The translations under genes were made by a program, and so were the position numbers. Positions 39,530 to 46,868 of a stretch of DNA of 64,000 bases are shown one piece after another. The DNA lies in the NCBI RefSeq assembly GCF_030540765.1, contig NZ_JAUOEL010000001.1, positions 868,001-932,000 of the forward strand, given 5' to 3'. The notes below the pieces were generated by a model that saw only the letters and a list, made by a program, of their open reading frames with translations, did no database searches and was not told the DNA's origin. The DNA is from Flavivirga jejuensis (GTDB lineage: Bacteria; Bacteroidota; Bacteroidia; Flavobacteriales; Flavobacteriaceae). Within the stretch, counting starts at the first letter, position 1, and every line of letters starts with the position of its first letter.

Positions 39530-39829
39530 TTAAAGAGAAGTCGTTTTTCCAATTTTAACTCGTCTCTCTTCTAATTTAGAAATAACTTGATTAGGCTTAC
39601 CAGGTCTTTTTCGGATAAGTTTTCCATTTTGAACAATGATGATTTCGTGAGCAACTTTTTTAGCTCTTTCGAATCCTTTTTTTGTACCCTCAGCAGCAAT
39701 CCTTCCTAATAAAGATAAGTCTTTTCTGTCCTCAACAATTCTAAGTTCGACTGCAGCTTTTTCAGATTGAGATTTATCTTTTTTAGATAAATACTTTTTA
39801 TTGATATTTTCTAATCTAACTTTTTCCAT
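39530..39829 (-). CDS. Small basic protein encoded with the zeta-like kinase (possible antitoxin)
   Basis: 99 residues, highly charged and rich in Lys, Arg and Glu, with no signal peptide or membrane segment. The middle (LLGRIAAEGTKKGFERAKKV) may be helical; the C-terminal half includes HEIIIVQNGKLIRKRPGKPN, probably two strands. I do not recognise a characterised family. Its position 19 bp ahead of the kinase suggests cotranscription and a partner role, for instance neutralising the kinase; this is inferred from context only. Confidence 0.6.
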   Translation of the reverse strand: MEKVRLENINKKYLSKKDKSQSEKAAVELRIVEDRKDLSLLGRIAAEGTKKGFERAKKVAHEIIIVQNGKLIRKRPGKPNQVISKLEERRVKIGKTTSL

Positions 39830-39973
39830 TGACTTTAGAAGGATACATTTATGTTAAAAATACAAATAATGTGCCAATCTGCCAAATAGCAGACAATAAG
39901 TTAATATAAAATCGTCTCAATGTTTTATATTTAATGTTAATCAAATTTATATGTTTTTTCTGATAAATTAAAA

Positions 39974-40153
39974 TCACAAAATCTCTTTTACATCTTCGTT
40001 TTCTGCATCATCATCTTTCTTTTCAATAAGTTCAATAGTATACTTGGGAGCATTGTCTTTTTTGTAATAAGTAATTGGTACAGGTAATGCTGCTGCTAAG
40101 GCAACCATGAATATTAAGGCGAATAACCTTAGTGTCTTTTTTAAAGTCTTCAT
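39974..40153 (-). CDS. Small hypothetical membrane protein
   Basis: 59 residues from the ATG at 40151-40153. A short basic start (MKTLKKTLRLF) leads into one hydrophobic helix (about residues 10-25), then a polar tail that is acidic near the end (KKDDDAENEDVKEIL). The pattern, a single membrane anchor with a charged cytoplasmic or periplasmic tail, is common in small flavobacterial proteins. It stands alone between the kinase pair and a palindromic repeat element. Function unknown. Confidence 0.55.
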   Translation of the reverse strand: MKTLKKTLRLFALIFMVALAAALPVPITYYKKDNAPKYTIELIEKKDDDAENEDVKEIL

Positions 40154-40169
40154 TATGGTAATAGTAAAG

Positions 40170-40346
40170 AGGCTGTCTAAAAAGTGTGATTCTGAATATT
40201 ACCGAGAAACAAAACATATTTTGTTTCGAAGAAAGCAGCAAAGCAGTGAAGAATCTCTATAAATTTTAATGTTTTGATTTTTAGATAAAAAAGATTCTTC
40301 GCTTTGCTCTGGATGGCAAAGTTTATCACCTTCAGGCAGCCTTGAT
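40170..40346. repeat. Nested palindromic element (MITE-like)
   Basis: About 177 bp with AGGCTGTCT at the left end and AGGCAGCCT (one mismatch in complement) at the right. Inside are a perfect 9-bp hairpin GAAACAAAA-CATA-TTTTGTTTC (40206-40227) and a larger pair, AGCAAAGC...GAAGAATCT (40237-40256) with AGATTCTTCGCTTTGCT (40292-40308). No transposase is encoded. Confidence 0.6.
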
Positions 40347-40398
40347 TAAAAAATAAATTGAAATAGTGCCTGAGTATAGGCAATTAGGTATCGTTAAT

Positions 40399-40779
40399 TT
40401 ATTCTATGAAGATACTTTTGGAATCGATTGTTTGGGTTTGAGCAATAAGATTTTGCTCTAGAAGATTATTATAGTCTTCGAATTGTAAAATGATTTCCTT
40501 TTGAGATTTAAAACTAATATTAAAGTCAAAAGCATGACTATTTAACAGCGATTTAAAACTAAAAACAATATACTGATTGTTTGTTACTTTTTGAGCTTGT
40601 TTAGCTAAAGGCTTGTATTGTTTAACTGTTGAGTGTCTGCTTTTGTTTTTATTAACAAAAAGCTCGGTTTGAGGTTTTTCATGATTATAAGAAACATTTG
40701 TAAAGCCTGAAAACGATACTAAAGTAATTAGTAAAACAAGGAAGCTAAATATATGTTGTACGCTTCTTAAAAAGATCAT
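40399..40779 (-). CDS. Hypothetical secreted protein behind the STN receptor gene
   Basis: 126 residues. An N-terminal hydrophobic segment (about 9-28) is probably a signal peptide or anchor, followed by a basic stretch and an ordinary soluble C-terminal part with no motif I recognise. It starts 17 bp after the receptor gene on the same strand and is probably the last gene of the sigma/FecR/receptor unit. It may assist that receptor, but nothing in the sequence states how. Confidence 0.6.
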   Translation of the reverse strand: MIFLRSVQHIFSFLVLLITLVSFSGFTNVSYNHEKPQTELFVNKNKSRHSTVKQYKPLAKQAQKVTNNQYIVFSFKSLLNSHAFDFNISFKSQKEIILQFEDYNNLLEQNLIAQTQTIDSKSIFIE

Positions 40780-40796
40780 GTTACAAAATTAAGGAT

Positions 40797-43145
40797 TTAA
40801 AAATGAATTCTTAAACTAACATTAGGAGTGATGCCAAGGGATTCATTTTCAATTTTGTTGACCATATTAGTATCATCCAAAGTGTAATAGGTGTTTATAA
40901 TATTTTTTTTATTTAAAACATTCCAAACGGATGCTCCAATAGTTGCTCGTGTGGTATTAGAAATATTAAAATCATACGAGGCAGAACAATCTGCACGTAA
41001 ATAATCTTCTAAATTAGTACTATTAGGAGAAGCGTATGTGATATCTCTATTATCTGGGGCATCCTCTGTGTCTGGGAGCGTTGTGGGTTTCCCAGAATGC
41101 CAATTAAGCCCCATTGCTAGTTTAATGCCGTTTTGTGTATAGGTTCCAGCAAAAGAAAATGTATGTCTAATGTCTGAATTATTAGGGAATTTTTCACCGT
41201 TATTTAACGACGGAAACAGATAATTGTTCTTGTTATAAGAATAAGATACCCAGCTGCTTATAGTATTACCAAATTGTTTGTTCAATAAGAGGTCTATTCC
41301 TTTAATGTCATAGCTACCAATACTGTTTACGAATTGATATTGGTTTTGAAAGCCTTGACTTCTTGTGGTAATACCATCTACTTTTTTTAGATATCCTTCA
41401 GCGCTAATTAGCAATTTGTTTTTGTTATAATGAATACCTGCCGATATTTGTTTGCTTTTTATAACAGGAACAGGATAGATGGTTTTGCTATTAATAATTA
41501 TATTATCACTGTTATTGTTAGCTAATACCCACCTGCGCTTTTCAATACCCAAAAAATCATTTTGTAAATCGATTATTTGAGTCGTAGTTTGATGTTTAAA
41601 TTCTCCTAATATTTCGAACCTGAAATTATTAAAAAAACGTTGACTAAATCTTAATCTGGGTTCTGCTAAAAGGAGTTTAAACTTGTTTATATAATTTAAT
41701 CGCGTTCCTACTGTTACATTTGTTTTGATATTATTAGATAAAAGTGATGTTTCTGCATAAATAGCGTGGCTTCTAATAACATTTTTAATATAGCTTCTAA
41801 ATAAGGGGTTATTAATGTCTTCTAAATTACTAATACCAACTTCAGTGAATTGGTAGCCACCATTTATTTTCAATCGGGGATTATGCTCGTAATTAATATC
41901 AAATTTAGAAGAACCATCATATACCTCGTTTTCTTGAATGAGACGTTGGTCGTTAAAAATATCAAAATTCGTAGCATCCAGATCATAATTAGAAACATAG
42001 ATTTGGTATGTTGTTGAAAGTCTATGAGTCCAATCTCTGGTATAGGTAATTCCAATTGCAGAATTTTGTTGAGATAGTTTACTGTTTAAAGCTTCATCTC
42101 TATTATTAATAGTCGATCGTTCATCATAATTTAATCTGTTATTCACATTTAAAAGATGAAACCTAAGTTTATCTTTTTTAGAAATGTCATACAAGAACTT
42201 TGCAGTTATATCATAAAAGTAAAAGGTCTCATTTTGAGAAACGGAATTGTTACTATAATTACTAAAATCTGAATCTTGAAAAACACGTTTAAAATATTGA
42301 TCGTAAGTAGGTGTAACTACTAGGTCGGTAACAGAACGTCGTGTAGATAATTGTAATTCTGTTTTTTTTGATAATGGAATTTTAGCATACCCATCGACAT
42401 TAATTAAGTTAAAACCAAGCCCTCCTTTAAATTCGTTATCAATATCGTCTGATAATTCGATGTCTATAATACTCGAAATACCATCACCATATTTAGCACT
42501 GGTACCATTTTTATATACATTAACACGTTTGGTTGTATATGGGTTGAAGGCAGAAATAAGTCCGAAGAAATGCCCAGATTGATACATTTTTATACCATCC
42601 CATAACAGTAAATTTTGATCGTGAGTGCCACCTCTTACATTTATATTGGATACTGTTTCGTCTACACTCAAAACACCAGGAAGCGCTTGAATTGTTTGTA
42701 AAACATCAGGTTCTATTAAACCAGGAAGGATGCCAAAAGACTCTGGTTTTATAGTGATAGACCCATCATTTAATTTTGTAATACCGTTAGTAAGGTAGTT
42801 AGTAACAACAACCTCTTCAAGTTTCTGTACTCTGAAATCGTTTTTTTCTTTTTTTAAAAGCTTAATGACTACAAAGCGACTATCCAATAATTTGAAATCT
42901 AGTTTGGTCTCATTTTTAAGAAAAGCTATAAGAGCTTCTAAAGTTAAGTCTTCATTAGGTAAGATGATTTCTTTATTTTTAATCGTTTCGTCTGCATAAG
43001 AAAAACTAATGTTGTACCGCTTTTCAAGACTATTTAAAATAGACGAAAGGGGGTACTTTTCTTTTTGAATGGTTTGGGCTTTTAGGTTTGCAATATTCAA
43101 AAAAAGTAAAAACAAAAAAATAGAAAGTGTATATTTTCTACTCAC
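40797..43145 (-). CDS. TonB-dependent receptor with N-terminal STN signalling domain
   Basis: 782 residues. A signal peptide ending near residue 23 (NLKAQ) is followed by a secretin/TonB short N-terminal (STN) domain (about 30-95), a VVVTNYLTNGI TonB-box-like segment, a plug with GVLSVDETVSNINVRGGTHD, and a barrel ending VSLRIHF. STN domains in FecA-type receptors contact the FecR anti-sigma protein to signal ligand binding. The gene overlaps the fecR-like gene by 8 bp, so the two are translationally coupled. The ligand is unknown; an iron-chelate or haem is possible by analogy only. Confidence 0.9.
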   Translation of the reverse strand: MSRKYTLSIFLFLLFLNIANLKAQTIQKEKYPLSSILNSLEKRYNISFSYADETIKNKEIILPNEDLTLEALIAFLKNETKLDFKLLDSRFVVIKLLKKEKNDFRVQKLEEVVVTNYLTNGITKLNDGSITIKPESFGILPGLIEPDVLQTIQALPGVLSVDETVSNINVRGGTHDQNLLLWDGIKMYQSGHFFGLISAFNPYTTKRVNVYKNGTSAKYGDGISSIIDIELSDDIDNEFKGGLGFNLINVDGYAKIPLSKKTELQLSTRRSVTDLVVTPTYDQYFKRVFQDSDFSNYSNNSVSQNETFYFYDITAKFLYDISKKDKLRFHLLNVNNRLNYDERSTINNRDEALNSKLSQQNSAIGITYTRDWTHRLSTTYQIYVSNYDLDATNFDIFNDQRLIQENEVYDGSSKFDINYEHNPRLKINGGYQFTEVGISNLEDINNPLFRSYIKNVIRSHAIYAETSLLSNNIKTNVTVGTRLNYINKFKLLLAEPRLRFSQRFFNNFRFEILGEFKHQTTTQIIDLQNDFLGIEKRRWVLANNNSDNIIINSKTIYPVPVIKSKQISAGIHYNKNKLLISAEGYLKKVDGITTRSQGFQNQYQFVNSIGSYDIKGIDLLLNKQFGNTISSWVSYSYNKNNYLFPSLNNGEKFPNNSDIRHTFSFAGTYTQNGIKLAMGLNWHSGKPTTLPDTEDAPDNRDITYASPNSTNLEDYLRADCSASYDFNISNTTRATIGASVWNVLNKKNIINTYYTLDDTNMVNKIENESLGITPNVSLRIHF

Positions 43146-44034
43146 GTTTTAGTATTATAGTATTGTTTACTTTACTATAAGTTACGTGTAAAGGTAGGGT
43201 AATTGCTTTTATTGCCACATCTATATTATCATGAGCAAAACTACCTGAGAATAGTTGTCTGGAATCAATATTTATTAATGTAATATCAACATCGTATTGT
43301 CTTTCAAATTCTGCAATAACTCTACTATAAGGTAAACTTTTAAAAGTACTTTCGTTATTTAACCACGAAGGCGATGTGCGATTTTCTTTTTCTTTAACAA
43401 TTATTTTCCCGTCGATAATTAAAAAACTGTTACCAGGTTTTAACTTTGTTTCTTGAGAATTGTAAGTGACGCCAACCAAACCTTCGTAGCAAATAACCTC
43501 AAAATAATTGTTCCATTGTTTAACATTAAATTGAGTTCCGTAAACAGTTACAAGCCCTGTTTTTGTTTTTACCTTAAATGATGATCCTTTTGCAACTTTA
43601 AAAAAAGCCTCACCATTAAGTTCTACTTCTCTATTATTTTTCCAATCCTTTTTATTGAATGTTAATAATGATTTTGCATTTAACGACACACTAGAAGCAT
43701 CTGGTAATTCTATGGTTGTTTTTTGAGCAAACTCAGTAGTTATAGTAGTATCTAAAGTAGTTGTGTAATAATATAGACTAAAACAAATAGCAAGTATAGC
43801 TGCAACACGCATGAATGGTTTAAACCAATGTGTTGATTGTTTTTTATTACTTTTAATAGTGTTTAAAACAGCATCCAATTCTTTAGAAGTGTTATAATCA
43901 TCTACTTTAAAAGCTTGTAAGCCTTGGTTTAATTTTACTAAATCATCATAATCTTCAAGTGTTTTAAACGCTTCAAGTTCTTGATCATTCAGATCGTTAT
44001 TTAACCATTTCGATATTAAAATGTCTCGTTTCAT
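43138..44034 (-). CDS. FecR-family anti-sigma factor
   Basis: 298 residues. A cytoplasmic N-terminus of about 70 residues (the sigma-binding part) leads into one membrane helix (about 74-92, MRVAAILAICFSLYYYTT), a periplasmic FecR domain (about 105-205, with LNGEAFFKVAKGSSFKVKT and VYGTQFNVKQWN) and a C-terminal domain (about 225-298) ending TIILKRE. It should hold the ECF sigma factor encoded upstream and release it when the receptor downstream binds ligand. A GGGTAGG box lies about 40 bp before its start. Confidence 0.92.
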   Translation of the reverse strand: MKRDILISKWLNNDLNDQELEAFKTLEDYDDLVKLNQGLQAFKVDDYNTSKELDAVLNTIKSNKKQSTHWFKPFMRVAAILAICFSLYYYTTTLDTTITTEFAQKTTIELPDASSVSLNAKSLLTFNKKDWKNNREVELNGEAFFKVAKGSSFKVKTKTGLVTVYGTQFNVKQWNNYFEVICYEGLVGVTYNSQETKLKPGNSFLIIDGKIIVKEKENRTSPSWLNNESTFKSLPYSRVIAEFERQYDVDITLINIDSRQLFSGSFAHDNIDVAIKAITLPLHVTYSKVNNTIILKRE

Positions 44035-44071
44035 AATCTTATTACAACTATATAACAGTTAACTTTTATTT

Positions 44072-44083
44072 TTCCCTACCCTG
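44072..44083 (-). promoter_or_regulatory. GGGTAGG box upstream of fecR-like gene
   Basis: On the minus strand CAGGGTAGGGAAA, about 40 bp before the fecR ATG. A close match occurs ahead of the divergent lipoprotein (44825-44832). A site read or controlled by the local ECF sigma factor is inferred. Confidence 0.4.
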
Positions 44084-44112
44084 ATTTTAATTTTTTTTCA
44101 AAAAGTTTAAAT

Positions 44113-44153
44113 TTCAGTGTTCAGTGTTCAGTGTTCAGTGTTCAGTGTTCAGT
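44113..44153. repeat. Heptamer tandem repeat (TTCAGTG)n
   Basis: Five full TTCAGTG units (44113-44147) plus a partial sixth, in the spacer between the sigma-factor stop and the fecR start. The same heptamer recurs at 56495-56550 and 62399-62418. Confidence 0.9.
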
Positions 44154-44219
44154 TGGTTTTGTGTCTTTTTGAGAAATAAAGGATACAAAACCTAAAAGTC
44201 AGATTCCAAAAGTTTAATT

Positions 44220-44261
44220 TTCAAACTTCAAACTTCAAACTTCAAACTTCAAACTTCAAAC
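44220..44261. repeat. Heptamer tandem repeat (TTCAAAC)n
   Basis: Six uninterrupted 7-bp units ending 1 bp from the stop codon of the ECF sigma-factor gene. Confidence 0.9.
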
Positions 44262-44262
44262 T

Positions 44263-44778
44263 TCATAACTCCTTAATATCCTTCCGTAGCTTAGTTAAAG
44301 CACCATAAATACGTTTTTCAACTGCTTTAGTAGAAATACCTAAAAGTCCTGCGATTTCTTTAAAACGTTTTCCTTCAACGCGATTCATCATAAAAGCAGT
44401 ACGTTGCGCTTCTGTTAAATTAGCTAAGGCTTTTTGTAATTTATCCATATACTCGTTCTCCTGCATTATAAATTCAGGACTTTCATTAGTATACATCTTA
44501 GGTTTGGTTTGTTGATGCTTTAAAACAACTTTTTGGTGTGCCGTTTCATTTAACATTAAATTATTGGCAGTAGTAAATAAAAAACTTTTCGCCTTATCTG
44601 GAGATATATTTTTACAGTTTTCCCAAAGTTTAACAAAAGCTTCTTGTACTTTATCTTTTGGGTTTAGTAATTCTCCAAACTTATAATATAAAAAATTGTG
44701 TAGATCTTTAGAGAGTTTGTTAAATATGGAAGAAAACATACGCTCTTCGCAAATATTCTCATGTAGCTTTTTTTCCAT
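44263..44778 (-). CDS. ECF-type RNA polymerase sigma factor (FecI-like, Bacteroidota group)
   Basis: 171 residues. Region 2 spans about residues 15-80 (DKVQEAFVKLWENCKN, SFLFTTANNLMLNE) and region 4 about 115-165 (LTEAQRTAFMMNRVEGKRFK, LLGISTKAVEKRIYGAL). With the FecR-like gene and STN receptor downstream it makes a complete cell-surface signalling cascade. The ~230-bp spacer between it and fecR is almost entirely two heptamer arrays plus the GGGTAGG box, so fecR may be expressed separately from the sigma gene. Confidence 0.93.
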   Translation of the reverse strand: MEKKLHENICEERMFSSIFNKLSKDLHNFLYYKFGELLNPKDKVQEAFVKLWENCKNISPDKAKSFLFTTANNLMLNETAHQKVVLKHQQTKPKMYTNESPEFIMQENEYMDKLQKALANLTEAQRTAFMMNRVEGKRFKEIAGLLGISTKAVEKRIYGALTKLRKDIKEL

Positions 44779-44824
44779 GTATAGTTGGTAGTTGAAGGCA
44801 CTAAATTAAAAAAAAAGGAAAGAC

Positions 44825-44832
44825 GGGGTAGG
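44825..44832 (+). promoter_or_regulatory. GGGGTAGG box upstream of the acidic lipoprotein
   Basis: ACGGGGTAGGAATTTTTA (box at 44825-44832) lies 37 bp before the first and 61 bp before the second possible ATG of the lipoprotein. It shares GGGTAGG with the site ahead of fecR; both are G-rich islands in very AT-rich DNA. Confidence 0.4.
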
Positions 44833-44893
44833 AATTTTTAAAGTAATCCTGTTTTATATTCAAAAAGCTATGTTTAACCCAAAATTAAATATC

Positions 44894-46672
44894 ATGAAAA
44901 CTAAAATGAGAACATTATTATTAATGCCTTTTTTTGCCCTTTTATTCTTTACTTCTTGTCAGGAGGAAAAAGTTGAGATTACACCACCTGCAGAAAGTGA
45001 GGCTCTTGTTGCCACTTCAGAGCTAACAAGTTTTATTAGCGCCACGTCTGCCAAGGATGGATCTATAGATAATATTATTGATAAAGCAAGTTGTTTATCT
45101 ATAGAGTTACCAGTAACAGTTGTTGTTAATGGTCTTGAAATTATTGTTGACTCAATAGAAGATTATAAGGTCATTGAGACGATCTTTAATAAGTTTGAGG
45201 ATGATGACGATAATCTTGAAATAGTATTTCCTATCACAATTATTTTGTCAGACTATACGGAGATTTCACTTAGTAGTCGTGAAGATTTAGAAGCATTCAT
45301 TGATGAGTGTGGCGAAGAAAACGAAGAAGATGAAGATATAGAATGTATCGATTTTCAATACCCATTATCTTTTTCGATTTACGATACGTCATTTCAAGTT
45401 ATAGACGTTATTACCGTTGAAAATGATAGAGATTTATTCTTTTTTATTAAACGTGTAAAAAATGAGGAAGGCTTACTTGCCAGTCTTAATTTTCCTGTAA
45501 CTATGGTTTATGCTGATGGAACAACAACCGTTGTAAATAATAATGAAGCATTAGAAAGAACTATTGAAGAAGCAAAAGATACTTGTGATGAAGATGATGA
45601 TAATGATTATGGAGATGACGATTTTACCAAAGAACGTTTAGATAATTTATTAAAAATCTGTCCTTGGGTTGTTCATGAATTTCAAAGAAACGAAGAAGAT
45701 TTATACAATCAATACAGTGAGTATGCAATTGTTTTTAAAGAAGATAATGTTACTCAAGTACGTACTAGAGATGGTGATATATTAACAGGAACTTGGACAA
45801 CACGTGTAACAGATAACGGTGCTTTAATAAAGCTAGAATTTGATACGTTGGTAGACTTCACATTAGAATGGTTTGTTTATGAAATAGAATATGGGAAAAT
45901 AAAATTATACCAAGCAGGAGGTAATAAAATTATCTTAGAAAAAAACTGTGATGTTGTTATTGATTTTACTCAAGAAAGAATAAAAAGCTATTTACAAGAG
46001 TGTTTATGGAGAGTATCACGTTTAAGTGTTGACGGTGTCGATAACGAAAAAGATTATATAGGAACCCCTTTAAGTTTCTTTGAAAACAACGTTGTTAAAC
46101 TTAGAGTTAAAGGTGAATTGGTTGAAGGAACTTATAGCATATCTGAAGACAATGCAAATGGCTTTATCCTTCAAATAGCTTTAGAAAACAGACCTGATTT
46201 ACAATTAGAATGGTTAATAACTTTTCTTGAGCCAGATTTAATAAAACTGGAGTCGTTAGGTAATAGAGACAATAAAATGATGTTGAAAAGACACTGTGCA
46301 GATGAAGATGTAAACTATATTGATAGTGTCGTTACTAATGGTCAATGGGAAGTTGCTTCATACATAGATGAAGATGTCGATAAAACTGATGAATTATCTG
46401 ATCATACAATAATATTCCTTGAAAGTGGCTATGTAGATGTTATTGCTCCTGGAGGAGGTCTTGATTTTATAGGTGGTTCTTGGTTAGCGTATAGAAATGA
46501 AGGTTTATTCCTTGGTTTGCAGTTTGAAGCTAAAGACCAGTTTGCACCGTTTTATGAGCTTAACCATAGATGGGAAATAAAAGAAATTTCGCAAGATAGA
46601 ATCGAATTAAAAGATTTAGATGCTAATGGAGGCATTGAAAGAATATTAGTTCTTGAGTGGATAGAATGGTAA
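44894..46672 (+). CDS. Large acidic lipoprotein with internal repeats, divergent from the ECF sigma gene
   Basis: About 592 residues from the ATG at 44894; an in-frame ATG at 44870 would add 8 non-hydrophobic residues ahead of the signal peptide. The lipobox is LLFFTSCQEE. Residues about 55-240 hold repeated beta modules (LPVTVVVNG, FPITIILSD, YPLSFSIYD, FPVTMVYAD), each ending in an acidic Cys-containing stretch such as TCDEDDDNDYGDDD. Then follow three copies of a ~110-residue unit starting FTKERLDNLLKICPWVV, FTQERIKSYLQECLWRV and DSVVTNGQWEVASY, resembling small lipocalin-like barrels. Family not recognised. Its divergence from the sigma gene and the shared GGGTAGG box suggest it is a target of that signalling system, perhaps a surface binding protein. 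Confidence 0.7.
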   Translation: MKTKMRTLLLMPFFALLFFTSCQEEKVEITPPAESEALVATSELTSFISATSAKDGSIDNIIDKASCLSIELPVTVVVNGLEIIVDSIEDYKVIETIFNKFEDDDDNLEIVFPITIILSDYTEISLSSREDLEAFIDECGEENEEDEDIECIDFQYPLSFSIYDTSFQVIDVITVENDRDLFFFIKRVKNEEGLLASLNFPVTMVYADGTTTVVNNNEALERTIEEAKDTCDEDDDNDYGDDDFTKERLDNLLKICPWVVHEFQRNEEDLYNQYSEYAIVFKEDNVTQVRTRDGDILTGTWTTRVTDNGALIKLEFDTLVDFTLEWFVYEIEYGKIKLYQAGGNKIILEKNCDVVIDFTQERIKSYLQECLWRVSRLSVDGVDNEKDYIGTPLSFFENNVVKLRVKGELVEGTYSISEDNANGFILQIALENRPDLQLEWLITFLEPDLIKLESLGNRDNKMMLKRHCADEDVNYIDSVVTNGQWEVASYIDEDVDKTDELSDHTIIFLESGYVDVIAPGGGLDFIGGSWLAYRNEGLFLGLQFEAKDQFAPFYELNHRWEIKEISQDRIELKDLDANGGIERILVLEWIEW

Positions 46673-46752
46673 TTAATTGCTATTATTTTAAAAAAGGAAA
46701 ACTTGTCTTTTCGATTTGGTAGGTTAATTAGTTAAGTAAGTCTCCTTTATAT

Positions 46753-46789
46753 AGACTGTCAGATCATATGATCTGACAGTCTTTTTTTA
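46753..46789 (+). terminator. Terminator of the acidic lipoprotein gene
   Basis: A perfect 30-bp palindrome (46753-46782, arms AGACTGTCAGATCAT and complement) followed by TTTTTTT. A very strong intrinsic terminator. Confidence 0.9.
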
Positions 46790-46835
46790 TTCCATTTTTT
46801 ATAATAAGGCACTTCTTTAGTACGCTTCAAATCAT

Positions 46836-46843
46836 TAACTTTG
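46836..46843 (+). promoter_or_regulatory. -7 element upstream of ffh
   Basis: TAACTTTG matches TAnnTTTG and lies 25 bp before the ffh ATG. No clear -33 TTG. Confidence 0.5.
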
Positions 46844-46868
46844 CTACTCTTAAAATTAAAAGTAAATT

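Noticed and set aside
40032-40383. Two overlapping minus-strand frames of about 68 codons
   Set aside because: They lie over the 59-residue gene and the palindromic element in other frames and show no protein-like composition.
44113-44261. CRISPR-like array
   Set aside because: The units are 7 bp with no spacers, so they are simple tandem repeats.
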